A stretch of 55,099 bases of DNA from DATBVX01 sp963724625 (GCA_963724625.1 CAVRVO010000016.1:1-55099); one strand, 5' to 3'. Counted from the first letter of the stretch, positions 18,078-26,825 are shown. Program-made: numbers and translations. Notes: a model not told the origin generated them from the sequence alone.

Positions 18078-20794
18078 TAGAATTCGTAGCGCAGCGCCAG
18101 GGTGGTCCGGCGTCCGTTCAGCTCGTAGCCTCGGTTATAGCCGAGATTGTCTCTGCGTATCAGGGGTTCGTCGGTGACATTGGTTACCCCGAGTGTCACG
18201 GCGAACTTGTCAGTGAAGTTGAAGCGCCCGGACAAATCGAGCTGTGCGTAGTCGTCTCCAAACTCGCCGTCGCCGAAATAGCTGCTCTGATCGTAGACGA
18301 AGTCATCTCTGTAGTTATAGGCCAGGTACATACCGAAGCGCGGCTTCTCGAAGTACGCGATTGCGTTGTAGCTATTCTTCGACACCCCGGGCAATGGCAG
18401 CGACGGGCCGCCGGCCACCACCGAAATTTCGCCAGCGTCAATGTACGTATAGTTGAGCAGGACGCCGAAGCCATCAAAAGGCGCGGGCAGGAATGTGAAG
18501 GGCTGCTGATAGCTGACTTCGACACCCTTGAGCGTCGTGTTCGCACCGTTGTCAGGTAGGAAATGAGTGAACTCTATGTCCACCGTGCCACCGCCGTTCG
18601 CCAGTTGCACCGTGTGCGTCTCGGTGGTGCTGGTCGAAACAATGAAATTCTTCACGTCCTTATAGAAGAACGCGAGTGACAGCAAGCTCTCCTGATTTAA
18701 ATACCATTCCAGGGAAACATCGAATTGATCCGCCAGGTACGGATCGACATTGGGGTTGCCGGACGTGATGGTGCGGACATTGGCGTTGACGACCGTCGTC
18801 GGCGTAATTACGCCCAGGTCCGGACGGGAGAGGACGCGCGCCGCCCCGAGGCGTGCGACCAAGTCTTCCGTAAGCCCAAAACGTAGATTCAAACTGGGTA
18901 GCCAGTTGTTGTAACTGCGGTCAATTGTCGTTGGTGCGGCTTCCGGTACAAAGGTCACCGCGCCACCCTGGTCAAAGATGATCTGGCTGAAGTCCGGGAC
19001 GAAGCCAAAGGTCTTTTGGTCAGTCCGGACGTAACGCAATCCAATGTTCCCGGACACACGCCCGTCGGCAAGCTTGAAATCGCCGCGGATATATGCGGCA
19101 CCCACGTCCTCTTGAACGTTCGAAACAGCTGTCGGAAACTGCACCGGAGGAAACATCTGGGCGAGTTCGGAGAGCGGGATGTCTGCGAGCAAAGCGTTTG
19201 GATCGGCGGACAGCCAGGTTTTCGGGAACGATGATCCGCCGTCATAGCCAGACAAATAGCCGGAATCGCCGAATTCACGCATCCACTGCGCACCGTTGAA
19301 ACTTCCGCCCTCGATAGTCGGGTCGAAAGCAACCCCTAACAACGCCGCGAGATCTTCCGCCCCAACCTGAATGAAGTTGCTGTCCGTCGAATGCTCACGC
19401 TTGCCCCAGCTTGCACCGAATCCGAGAGTCTCCATCCACCCGTGCATGCTGTACTTGACGTCGAACCGCACATCGCGGGTTTCATCTTCGGTTGGCTCAT
19501 CGAGCGGACCGTTGAAGCCGATAGCGCGATAGTCGTTCGCATCGAACTGGTCAAAGCCACGCTGATACGTGAGGTCGGGTATCCCCGCAGGGTCATTGGT
19601 GAAATCGTAGGACACGCGCGCTCGCCCGATAACCTCGAGTGATAGCGAGGAGATCTTGCGCTTCGACTTGCCATAGGACAGCTCGCCATCAAGCGTCCAA
19701 TCGCCCACGGCATAGGTACCGCCCAAACCCCACGCCCTCAGCTCATCTTCTTCCTGACCAGTTCTTGCATTGTTGCGATGATCGACGCCATCGGAGTCCA
19801 GGGAAATCAGCGCACCGTTTCCATCCTGGATGCTGCCGACGACCGGCCCGAGATTGTTCGTGAAGCGATGCGAGTTCACCGGGAACAGCGCGTCAGTATC
19901 GAACTCCGAGTACAGAATGTCCGCGCGCCCTTCGAACGCCTCATTTGGACGAAACTGAAGCGAAGCCATCACGCTCTTGCGCTCCCGGTCTCCCAGGTCC
20001 ATGCCATAGTTCGACGCGTGGTTGAACCGGAAAGTGTCGTTGAAGTCACCGTCGACGTTGTAGTCCAGTTGCGGCACCCGGTTCGCTTCGACGCCATTTT
20101 CGAAACCGAAGGCCTCGAATCTCTCCACCTGCAGGTCGCGCTTGCTGTAGTCAACGCCAAGTGCAAGGCCGACCCGATCCTCCGAAAAGGTGTCAGAGAA
20201 AAACGCCGAAAGATGGGGCTGGACAGAGTCCGGATTGCTTTCGTGGATAGCTTCAGCGTTTACGACTGCTCGGCGACCTCCGAGGTCCAGGGGCTGCGCC
20301 GTCTTGACATCAATCGTCGCCGCGATACCGCCATCGAGGGAATCAGCGGTAGGCGTCTTAGCGACTTCCAACGCGTTGACAAAGTCCGCGCTAAGAATGG
20401 TGAAGTCGAAATTTCGTGAGCCGCTTGCCGCAGGCAAGTATCGGCCGTTGTACAGCAATTGGGTGAATTTCGGATCGAGCCCGCGCACGCTCACCAACTG
20501 TCCCTCGCCCTTGCTCCGCGTTATCTGGACGCCGGTGATACGTTGGAGCGATTCCGCCATATTCTGCTGCGGGAACTTGCCGATATCTTCAGCCATGATC
20601 GAATCGCTGATGATGTCCGCAGCCCGTTTGGCCCCGACGGATTCCGCCAAACTGTAGCGAATGCCGGTCACGATGACCTCATCTATTGCCTCGCCTGCGC
20701 CCGCTCCTTGCGCATGCGCTGACATCGCACTCCACAGCAGTCCTGCTATCACTAGAGAGCTATTGATCAAACCCGCGAGTGCCGACTTGTACAT
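18077..20794 (-). CDS. TonB-dependent receptor for the fucose locus
   Basis: 905 residues from the ATG at 20794, where GGAGGGGG precedes by a few bases, followed by a signal peptide ending SAHAQGAGAG. A TonB-box-like segment EVIVTGIRYSL comes next, then the plug (PQQNMAESLQRITGVQITR, GEGQLVSVRGLDPKFTQLLYNG, SLDGGIAATIDVKTAQPLDLGG) and a 22-strand barrel ending in ALRYEF with the terminal Phe typical of outer-membrane barrels. It resembles oligosaccharide receptors (TonB-xanthomonadin/CUT type). It is first gene of the minus-strand operon that encodes the intracellular fucose pathway, so a fucosylated oligosaccharide is the likely substrate. Confidence 0.9.
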   Translation of the reverse strand: MYKSALAGLINSSLVIAGLLWSAMSAHAQGAGAGEAIDEVIVTGIRYSLAESVGAKRAADIISDSIMAEDIGKFPQQNMAESLQRITGVQITRSKGEGQLVSVRGLDPKFTQLLYNGRYLPAASGSRNFDFTILSADFVNALEVAKTPTADSLDGGIAATIDVKTAQPLDLGGRRAVVNAEAIHESNPDSVQPHLSAFFSDTFSEDRVGLALGVDYSKRDLQVERFEAFGFENGVEANRVPQLDYNVDGDFNDTFRFNHASNYGMDLGDRERKSVMASLQFRPNEAFEGRADILYSEFDTDALFPVNSHRFTNNLGPVVGSIQDGNGALISLDSDGVDHRNNARTGQEEDELRAWGLGGTYAVGDWTLDGELSYGKSKRKISSLSLEVIGRARVSYDFTNDPAGIPDLTYQRGFDQFDANDYRAIGFNGPLDEPTEDETRDVRFDVKYSMHGWMETLGFGASWGKREHSTDSNFIQVGAEDLAALLGVAFDPTIEGGSFNGAQWMREFGDSGYLSGYDGGSSFPKTWLSADPNALLADIPLSELAQMFPPVQFPTAVSNVQEDVGAAYIRGDFKLADGRVSGNIGLRYVRTDQKTFGFVPDFSQIIFDQGGAVTFVPEAAPTTIDRSYNNWLPSLNLRFGLTEDLVARLGAARVLSRPDLGVITPTTVVNANVRTITSGNPNVDPYLADQFDVSLEWYLNQESLLSLAFFYKDVKNFIVSTSTTETHTVQLANGGGTVDIEFTHFLPDNGANTTLKGVEVSYQQPFTFLPAPFDGFGVLLNYTYIDAGEISVVAGGPSLPLPGVSKNSYNAIAYFEKPRFGMYLAYNYRDDFVYDQSSYFGDGEFGDDYAQLDLSGRFNFTDKFAVTLGVTNVTDEPLIRRDNLGYNRGYELNGRRTTLALRYEF

Positions 20795-20928
20795 ATCCCC
20801 CTCCAAGTGCGGGTGCGCCAAAGGCGTACACCCAAGATTTCTGGTTCGTGCGCCGACAAGGCGGTGTCACCGACTGCCCGCGTCACATAGCCAGAACGAT
20901 ACGTTGTTTTGTCTATAAATACACCTTG

Positions 20929-20946
20929 CATATATAAAACACAACA
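20929..20946 (-). promoter_or_regulatory. AT-rich motif in the TonB-receptor promoter region
   Basis: A short A/T-rich island about 135 bp upstream of the receptor start holds ATATATAAAACAC, close to the fucP motif at 8836-8850. The surrounding 20795-21230 has no gene. The minus-strand promoter of the catabolic operon most likely lies here. Confidence 0.35.
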
Positions 20947-21230
20947 ATCTCGGGAATGAAGCAGACTTCTCGTCTCACGTGCCTGCCGTAGACACGAGGG
21001 TAATGATAGGGCGGAATTGAACTACGTGCGCCAGCCGGATCTGGCGGCGGGAGGCCCACCAGGATTTAAGACATCCGCGCGCGCGCGCGGACGTTCAGCG
21101 GGGCGCGGACAGGCAGGACAACGCCCCGACACGAGAATCAAAAGTCAGCGACGAAAAGCGCTGGCGCCGGTAGCGATAGAGTAGCGGTTTAGCACTCTCC
21201 GGGGATTGTCCCAAGGGGTCGGTAGGGGAC

Positions 21231-21290
21231 AAATGAAAAGGCCGGCGGATCTCGCCGAGGACCTTATATGAGTGGTAGCGACGACGCAAT
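21231..21290 (-). repeat. Hairpin/TAGCGGGG module, copy 1 (divergent); terminator after the TetR gene
   Basis: AAATGAAAAGGCC, a stem GGCG/CGCC, AGGACCTT, then GTGGTAGCG: the same layout as the modules in the 34-55 kb region, with a more divergent core. Read on the minus strand it is a hairpin followed by CTTTTCATTT, directly downstream of the TetR stop, so it probably terminates that transcript. Confidence 0.65.
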
Positions 21291-21311
21291 TCGCTAAGAA
21301 CCGTTGGCGAC

Positions 21312-22052
21312 TCACTGCCCGCGCAGGATGCGCAGCTCCTCGTCTCCCAAGTGAGCCAGCACTGCCGCTCGTAATGGAGTCTCCGGCATCCTCGGGGCGC
21401 GCAGCCGGGAAATGCGTCGGGCCTCCGCCTCCTCCACGCCCCAGGCGCGCAGCAACATCAGCCCTGCCCCCTCGATCTCTTTCTTGTCGATCCTGGTAGC
21501 CAGGGCACGCCGGAGCATCATCGTGGTAAGGCCATAGCCGAGATCGAGTGCCACATCGGTCGACGGGACGTTTATCACACCGCTCCGTGACGAAAGCAGC
21601 ATCTCGCGCTCCGCGTGAGTACGCATGTGATCCGTCAGTGATCCGACCAGCGGCGTCACGCGCACCAGGACCTCGGCGCAGGAACGGTCCGGTGACAGGC
21701 GCAGGATCGCGTAGCGAACGTTGCTCCACAAGCGCTCTGCCAGGTTCGGCAGATCTTCAAATCGTTCCGACTGCTCTGCATTGAGCTGGCGCGCGATCTC
21801 CGCCGCCAACTCCTTCAGCATGCCTTCGTAGGTCTGAAAGTAGTTGTAGAACGAACCGCGTGCGAGGCTCGCGCGCTCGCGCACGTCTTCGACGGTCGCG
21901 CGGCCGACGCCCTTGGAATCAAACACCTCGAGAGCAGCCGAGAGTATGTTGGCGCGTGTCCGCGCGCGCCGAACGCGGCCGGTCCGTGTGCGGAAATTGA
22001 CCTGCGGGCCCTTGCCCGTTGGGTCAATTTTGTGGACTTTGGAAATTCGCAT
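21312..22052 (-). CDS. TetR/AcrR-family transcriptional regulator
   Basis: 246 residues from the ATG at 22052 (MRISKVHK); the frame is open further upstream but that part is not protein-like. The helix-turn-helix is at about residues 33-75 (TRANILSAALEVFDSKGVGRATVEDV, then ASLARGSFYNYFQTYEGML). The rest is an alpha-helical ligand domain with the sequence REMLLSSRSGVINV. It is divergent from the truncated TonB receptor at 22294, with a 25-bp palindrome between them. Two similar palindromes stand before the paralogous genes at 26236 and 29967, so it may control a small regulon. Confidence 0.85.
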   Translation of the reverse strand: MRISKVHKIDPTGKGPQVNFRTRTGRVRRARTRANILSAALEVFDSKGVGRATVEDVRERASLARGSFYNYFQTYEGMLKELAAEIARQLNAEQSERFEDLPNLAERLWSNVRYAILRLSPDRSCAEVLVRVTPLVGSLTDHMRTHAEREMLLSSRSGVINVPSTDVALDLGYGLTTMMLRRALATRIDKKEIEGAGLMLLRAWGVEEAEARRISRLRAPRMPETPLRAAVLAHLGDEELRILRGQ

Positions 22053-22190
22053 GACTGCCCCTGTCCGACACACGATCGCGAGGTTGCGGAATGCTAGCAA
22101 ATTCCCGAACCGTTCCAGCGCGTGCGTGACTGCACCAGGCGCGACCGTCGGCACCAGAGCTGCGAGGCTCCACATGCCTTCAACTTTTCG

Positions 22191-22215
22191 TCAAAATGAC
22201 GCTATGTCATCTTGA
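22191..22215. promoter_or_regulatory. 25-bp palindrome, probable TetR operator
   Basis: TCAA-A-ATGAC-GCTAT-GTCAT-C-TTGA, with matching arms except for the central bases, in the divergent region between the TetR gene and the TonB-receptor fragment. Size and position are those of an autoregulatory TetR operator. The core TGACGCTATGTCA (22197-22209) recurs almost exactly at 26813-26825. Confidence 0.65.
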
Positions 22216-22293
22216 CGGATAACATACTTGTCGTCTATCGTCGCCGCAACGTTCGCAATCGATCGCGACTTCGGTCGCCAACGGGGGGACACC

Positions 22294-22748
22294 ATGATCA
22301 GATCGGCGATCGTGCTCGGCGCCGTGCTCGGTCTCGGCGCCAGTCAGGCAACGCACGCCCAGGAGGCCGATTCGCGCGCTGCGGCGAAGCCAGCCACACT
22401 CGAGGAGATCGTGGTCACCGCCGAGCGACGGTCGGAGCGGCTCGACCAGGTGCCAATCGCGGCCGCTGTGATCTCGGGCGAGGACCTCTCGCAGCAGGGC
22501 GTCAGCAACATCCTGGATCTCGGCACCGTCTCCCCGTCCATCAACATCCAGAATCAGCAGGCGCTTTCGTTCGTGAACATCCGTGGCGTGGGAATCCAGG
22601 CCACGAACCCGACGACCTCTTCAGGCGTCGCCGTGTACTCGGATGGGTTCTTCATCCCTCACGAGATCGCGATCGCGGATCAGTACTACGACGTCCAGCA
22701 GGTCGAAATCCTCCGCGGCCCTCAGGGGACGCTCGTCCGAAGGCGTGA
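22294..22748 (+). pseudogene. TonB-dependent receptor, N-terminal fragment only
   Basis: Starts at ATG 22294 after GGGGGGAC, with a signal peptide (MIRSAIVLGAVLGLGASQATHA) and a TonB-box/plug start (ATLEEIVVTAERRSERLDQVPIA, SFVNIRGVGIQ, GVAVYSDGFFI, VQQVEILRGPQGTLV). Receptors of this kind continue GRNTTGGA after RGPQGTLV and run to about 700-900 aa. Here homology ends at about 22737 and the frame dies at 22857 in unrelated sequence. Only about 150 residues of the plug remain, so no barrel can form. The break point is fused to the remnant of another gene. Confidence 0.8.
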
Positions 22749-23147
22749 CGGCGAGGGGAGGCCGCAGGTTCCGCGCTGCTCGCCTTTGCGAACATCCGGG
22801 GCGAGAGCAAGCTCTACCTCTGGGATGGCGCAGGCTTCCGCGACCACCAGGTCCTGAGTGGCCCGGGAGGCCGCGAGTTCTCCTTGATTCGGGAGGGAGC
22901 CCAGGTCTATCTCGTGCAGGTGAACTTCATCGAGGGAGACCCGTCAGCACCGCGCACCGATCTGAGATCCCGCATTTACGCGTGGAACAGCCGACAAATG
23001 GAGCTGGTCGAGGAATTTCCGACATTCGGTGGCACCGACGCCGCAGCCTTCAGGCTCGACGGCACCTGGTGGCTCGCGATATCCAACAGCCTGTCGCGCG
23101 AAGTCCGTTTTCGGACTGACACAGTCATTTACCGCATGAGCATTTGA
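22749..23147 (+). pseudogene. C-terminal fragment of an EAR/EPTP beta-propeller repeat protein
   Basis: A frame open from a TGA at 22746 to the stop at 23147 has no good start codon but is clearly protein-like. It shows LLAFANIRGESKLYLWDGAG, then QVYLVQVNFIEGDPS, then RIYAWNSRQMELVEEFPTFG and TWWLAISNSLS. That alternation of 'xLaVaN' and 'sxlYxWdgxxFxxxQ' is the EAR (epitempin/EPTP) repeat. Only two or so repeats remain of the usual seven. It joins the truncated TonB receptor, indicating a deletion that removed the receptor barrel and this protein's N-terminus. Confidence 0.6.
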
Positions 23148-23175
23148 GACGCCGAGCACGTCGAAAGGAGGAGCG

Positions 23176-24630
23176 GTGAAGACCGACTATCAACCGCACG
23201 AGGGCTTCCGAAGGCTCTACGACATCTACACCGGTGAGAACAGCATCGGGCAGCACCTCACGCGTCGACTGATCGACGTGAATATGTCGGACGCAATGCT
23301 GGTCGTGACCGGGTCGGACTACGTGCTTTTCCCCGGACGAGGCGCCCGGCCGATCGTGCAGAGCTTTCGACTGTCGACCAGAGGGTTCGTCGAGCTCACT
23401 GCGGTATCGCATCTCGGACCCGCGGTTGCCTGGATATTCCGCCTCCGCGAAATCGGCTATGGCGCCTGGCGCGAGGATGCCCAACGGCTGCTAACCTCGA
23501 TTGACGAGGTCCGCGCGATAAACGACGCCTCCTACTGGCAGACGCACGTCGCGGTGGAGGGATTCCGCGGTCACGAATCAAAGATCGCCGACGTGGTGGA
23601 CTATGCCTGCGCGATCACCGAGCGGTTCATGCGCCGCTGTCTCGCCGACGAGCGGCAGATGACGTATGAAAACCTGCGTCGCGGCTACCTGGAGCCAGTC
23701 GGTGATCCGGCTACACCGGTTCCCATGAACGACGTCATGGTCGGGACATTCGGTCTCGCGTTCCTCGACATTGCCCATCGCATCATGGGCTGGCTCAGAT
23801 CTCAGCAACTCGATTGGCTGAACCTGGCCGTCCTGTTCACAGGTCCCTCTGGCCGACCCAGCTCAGGCTTGACATGGCAGACCAACAACGCGTGCTACAT
23901 GCTTTGGAAGGCATCGGACGAACATCTGCTCCCCACGAACGTCTTCATCACTCCGCACGGACCCGCAGCGTCGCCGCGTGATTTCGACGATGCCGAGCGC
24001 GCGAGGCGTGCCGAGATGTCATTTCGCGAAACCTGGATGCACCTGCGGGGCGGAATCGAGATGTCGCGGCTGATGTTTGCCGGGTTTCCATCCTTCTCAG
24101 CAGCGGTCGATGAGCCTCCCGTTATCGACGCGAACACGCAAACCTTGCGTGCCATGCCACGCCTGCGGACTCCCGACGATCGCTTTACCGCAATTACGCG
24201 CTTGAGGTTCGTGCTGGAGGATCCCCGGCAGCTGCTCTCCAATTCTGTAGCGCACTTCGTTATCGATCAGCTCTGCGAGAACGGCTATCGGTCCGAGTTG
24301 GTCGTGGTCCCAGGATTCACGAACGTCGCATACCGGCCCGAGTACGGGCGCAGAACCTCCAGCTCAGGACTCTCCGACGGCGCTAACTGGCAGAAGGATC
24401 GCAGGGCACGGCTTCAAAGCGCTGCGAGGCAACTCCGTCGCGCGTTGCAACGATGGGTGTTTCATGTGCGGAGCGCCATGGGGTCTCAGGCCACCATCGC
24501 GCGCGAGACGATGAGCGGGTGGGCTCAATACTTTCTCCGGGACGCGGCACCAGCACATCGACGTTACGGCACTTCGCCGCCGCGAGCACCCGCTCGACCG
24601 GCTCCGTCCAGCTGTGATGGGCCAGTTTGA
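23176..24630 (+). CDS. Conserved-looking protein of unknown function, 484 aa, C-terminus probably not native
   Basis: GTG start at 23176 behind AAAGGAGGAG, one of the strongest ribosome sites in the window, 28 bp after the EAR fragment. The protein has no signal peptide or membrane span. Recognisable blocks include YTGENSIGQHLTRRLIDV, VVTGSDYVLFPGRGARP, FRLSTRGFVELTAVSHLGPA and GPSGRPSSGLTWQTNNACYM. I do not recognise the family securely; from memory it may be DUF5624-like. From about residue 400 the sequence turns Arg/Ser/Ala-rich and is antisense to the MBL gene for 248 bp, so the original C-terminus was probably lost. Confidence 0.55.
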   Translation: MKTDYQPHEGFRRLYDIYTGENSIGQHLTRRLIDVNMSDAMLVVTGSDYVLFPGRGARPIVQSFRLSTRGFVELTAVSHLGPAVAWIFRLREIGYGAWREDAQRLLTSIDEVRAINDASYWQTHVAVEGFRGHESKIADVVDYACAITERFMRRCLADERQMTYENLRRGYLEPVGDPATPVPMNDVMVGTFGLAFLDIAHRIMGWLRSQQLDWLNLAVLFTGPSGRPSSGLTWQTNNACYMLWKASDEHLLPTNVFITPHGPAASPRDFDDAERARRAEMSFRETWMHLRGGIEMSRLMFAGFPSFSAAVDEPPVIDANTQTLRAMPRLRTPDDRFTAITRLRFVLEDPRQLLSNSVAHFVIDQLCENGYRSELVVVPGFTNVAYRPEYGRRTSSSGLSDGANWQKDRRARLQSAARQLRRALQRWVFHVRSAMGSQATIARETMSGWAQYFLRDAAPAHRRYGTSPPRAPARPAPSSCDGPV

Positions 24631-25576
24631 GCAGTCCCCAATGCACTGGAATCATGCGTTTGCCGCGCACTAACCGGTGTGCCTCCACCGCCTGCTCGGG
24701 GCCGAGATGCCAGTCGGGCCAATCTTGATCGTATTGCCCGGCGTCGATCAGCGTGACGTCGAAAGGTCCGAAGCGCCGGCCGATCTCCTCCAGCGCAGAA
24801 TGAAATCCCGTATCACCGGAATACCATGCGCGATGCTGCGCGCCGAGTAGCGCGTATCCGGCCCATAGGGTGCCGTTACCTTGCAGCGAGATTCGTCCCG
24901 AGGCATGACGTGCCGGCGTGGCGATGATCTCGAGCGAGCCAACCCGCGCGGACTGCCACCAATCCAGTTCGACGATGCGCGCGGGCGGGATCCCCCAGCG
25001 TTCCAGATACCCACCCATGCCGAGCGGCACCACGAACATTGCATCCCAATTCGCCATGGCGGTGATCGTTGACCGATCGAGATGGTCGTAGTGATCGTGG
25101 GAAATCAGGACGACGTTGATCCTCGGCAGGTCGCGCAACGCAATGGGAGCTGGATACCAGCGTTTCGGCCCGGTCCAACTCACTGGCGAGGCTCGCTCGC
25201 TCCACAGGGGATCGGTCAGCACCGTGACGCCATCGATCTCGAGCAGCACGGAAGAGTGCCCGAACCAGGTCACGCGCAGCCCAGACGCGGCGGGGATACG
25301 CAACCCCTTGCCGCCGTCCATCACGACGGGGATGGGAGCATCCGGCAATTCGCCCGGCGTAGACTCAAACGAGCGCAAGAGCCCACTTCGCGTGTTCGTC
25401 CACATGGGCTGCTCGTTCACGAAGCGCCCTTCCGACCAATGCGGCGAGTCACGCATGCGACTCAGCCGCTCGCCGCTGGGTTGCGCACCCAATGAGGTGC
25501 AACCGCGGAGCGCCACAGCAGCGAGTGCGCTCACAACGATGGCGCTGACACTCGCCCATAACAACCAAGCCCTCAT
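24383..25576 (-). CDS. Metallo-beta-lactamase-fold hydrolase (NAPE-PLD/RomA-like), membrane-anchored
   Basis: 397 residues. The N-terminus is a signal anchor, with LRGC as possible lipobox. The MBL fold follows: VTWFGHSSVLLEIDG (~residues 103-117), TDPLWSERASP, the metal motif SHDHYDHLD, ATPARHASGR, YSGDTGF and IPVHWG. This arrangement with the WFGHS/DPxxS motifs is that of the NAPE-PLD-like outer-membrane lipoprotein group (also called RomA), thought to act on phospholipid-like substrates. The stop at 24383 lies deep within the convergent gene at 23176. I consider this gene the intact partner because its C-terminus (DVLVPRPGESIEP) is family-like. Confidence 0.82.
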   Translation of the reverse strand: MRAWLLWASVSAIVVSALAAVALRGCTSLGAQPSGERLSRMRDSPHWSEGRFVNEQPMWTNTRSGLLRSFESTPGELPDAPIPVVMDGGKGLRIPAASGLRVTWFGHSSVLLEIDGVTVLTDPLWSERASPVSWTGPKRWYPAPIALRDLPRINVVLISHDHYDHLDRSTITAMANWDAMFVVPLGMGGYLERWGIPPARIVELDWWQSARVGSLEIIATPARHASGRISLQGNGTLWAGYALLGAQHRAWYSGDTGFHSALEEIGRRFGPFDVTLIDAGQYDQDWPDWHLGPEQAVEAHRLVRGKRMIPVHWGLLKLAHHSWTEPVERVLAAAKCRNVDVLVPRPGESIEPTRSSSRARWWPETPWRSAHETPIVATRDGVASQRFEAVPCDPSAS

Positions 25577-25596
25577 GACTGCCCAGATTGCGGCGG

Positions 25597-26127
25597 CTAA
25601 AGGCCCGTTGTCGTAATCAGGCTGAAGATTTGGAGGGCCAGCACCCGCACGTCTTGCAGCGTCTTACCGTTAACGTGCATGAAGTTGCGGTATGTAATCT
25701 CGCCCTTTGGTATATCCGCCGCACGGTAGGTGCAAATGAAAGCGAACAGCGAGGTTTGCACTGTTTGAGGAACGGGAGATACAAACTCCGTTTGCGACGT
25801 TTGCGTTTGTTTTTGGACCGTCAGCGTCGTTGGGTCGTATTCAACGTATTGACGCGCAGCCTGTTCGTTGGCACCGCACCGCAGTGAGTACCGGATGCCC
25901 GTCACTTGAACAATTCCTCTAGTGGTTCCCAAAAAGAAAAACACCCAGGCGCTGCGAAGGCCGTCGGCCTCCACAATTGATTCGGTGTCCACTGCTACGA
26001 AAGCACGATTTGCATCCGCGTCTGCGTTTGCGCTGGGCGTCCCCCAATAGTCCTCCGCTCGTGCCTCGGAAAGGAGCGCGCCTGCAAATACGGCCGTAGC
26101 CCAGACAGCCAACATGGAATGTGTCAC
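25597..26127 (-). CDS. Small secreted protein resembling surface-adhesin E domain proteins
   Basis: 176 residues from a GTG at 26127, chosen because GAGGGA precedes it by 6 nt; the earlier ATG lacks a ribosome site. Signal peptide to about residue 25 (LAVWATAVFAGALLSEARA). The mature part reads AFVAVDTESIVEADGLRSAW, then GIRYSLRCGANEQAARQYVEYD, and a second Cys in FAFICTYRA. The 'VDxxSI...W...yxLrC...R...eY' pattern is that of surface-adhesin-E-like domains of gammaproteobacteria. Function is unknown. It ends 20 bp before the MBL gene start and could be transcribed with it. Confidence 0.6.
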   Translation of the reverse strand: MTHSMLAVWATAVFAGALLSEARAEDYWGTPSANADADANRAFVAVDTESIVEADGLRSAWVFFFLGTTRGIVQVTGIRYSLRCGANEQAARQYVEYDPTTLTVQKQTQTSQTEFVSPVPQTVQTSLFAFICTYRAADIPKGEITYRNFMHVNGKTLQDVRVLALQIFSLITTTGL

Positions 26128-26178
26128 AACGCTCCCTCGTTCTGGGCACATTGCCATGATTTGCGGCGTGTCAGCACC

Positions 26179-26209
26179 AAAAAAGAAAGCCGGGCATCAA
26201 GCCCGGCTT
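26179..26209 (-). terminator. Rho-independent terminator
   Basis: AAGCCGGGC (26187-26195) and GCCCGGCTT (26201-26209) form a perfect 9-bp stem with a 5-nt loop. On the minus strand the stem is followed by TCTTTTTT (26179-26186). It sits 26 bp after the stop of the minus-strand gene at 26236. Confidence 0.9.
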
Positions 26210-26235
26210 CCCGTATCGCATCGAGCGTCACGTTT

Positions 26236-26682
26236 TTACTTCAGCTCGAGCACCTGCATCGTCGACGAACCAAGAACGCGCCGGATCTTGGCGCGATCGA
26301 ACTGTGCCTGGTTGGACGCCTCGACCGAGCCGTCGACCTGCTTAGCGATCGCATCGTTCTTCGCGAGCGCACCGTCCAGCGATGCCCAGTTCTTGTACGT
26401 GGTAACCAGCAGCAGGTCCGCATCATCGAGCGTACGCGGCTCGACCGAGACCACCTGGTAGCTCACGAGGTAGCCGGCCTTCTTGGCGGCTTCCTGTTGC
26501 TGCTTCCAGCCGGTGCTGAGCCACTTCACGTACTCGTCGAACTTGCCGTCGACCGTGCGGATTCTCGCCACGTTGACGACGGCCCCTTCGGTGTAAGCGT
26601 GGTCATCGGCGAATGCGCTGACACTCACGCACGCAATACTCATGAACGCCGCACACGCGGCGATCCGATTCCTGATTGACAT
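26236..26682 (-). CDS. Small secreted protein, 148 aa (paralogue of 29967-30410)
   Basis: Signal peptide (MSIRNRIAACAAFMSIACVSVSAFA), then a mature domain of about 122 residues with no membrane span. Shared blocks with the paralogue at 29967-30410: VDGKFDEYVKWL against VDGQFENYLTWL, YLVSYQVV against EVGYYVLA, DADLLLVTTYKNW against EPDLFLVTINKDF, and STMQVLELK against STMELIELK. The pattern resembles a dimeric alpha-beta-barrel (ferredoxin-like) domain exported to the periplasm, but the family was not identified. A palindrome matching the TetR operator lies 130 bp upstream (26813-26825), and a strong terminator follows. Confidence 0.7.
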   Translation of the reverse strand: MSIRNRIAACAAFMSIACVSVSAFADDHAYTEGAVVNVARIRTVDGKFDEYVKWLSTGWKQQQEAAKKAGYLVSYQVVSVEPRTLDDADLLLVTTYKNWASLDGALAKNDAIAKQVDGSVEASNQAQFDRAKIRRVLGSSTMQVLELK

Positions 26683-26812
26683 GTGATTTTCCTTGAAGAC
26701 TGGAATTTTCGTTCTGGAAAGTGCGCACCTGGAAAGCGCTCGTCAGATGCACGCCCGGCCTTCAGGAGGCGGGCGGAGTGTACGCGCTTTTCAGCGGCGG
26801 CAGTGGTTTATC

Positions 26813-26825
26813 TGACGCTACGTCA
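26813..26825. promoter_or_regulatory. Second TetR-operator-like palindrome
   Basis: TGACG-CTA-CGTCA, a perfect 5-bp inverted repeat with 3-bp spacer. It differs from the palindrome core before the TetR gene (22197-22209) at one position. It stands upstream of the minus-strand gene at 26236 and downstream of the copper ATPase. Confidence 0.6.
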
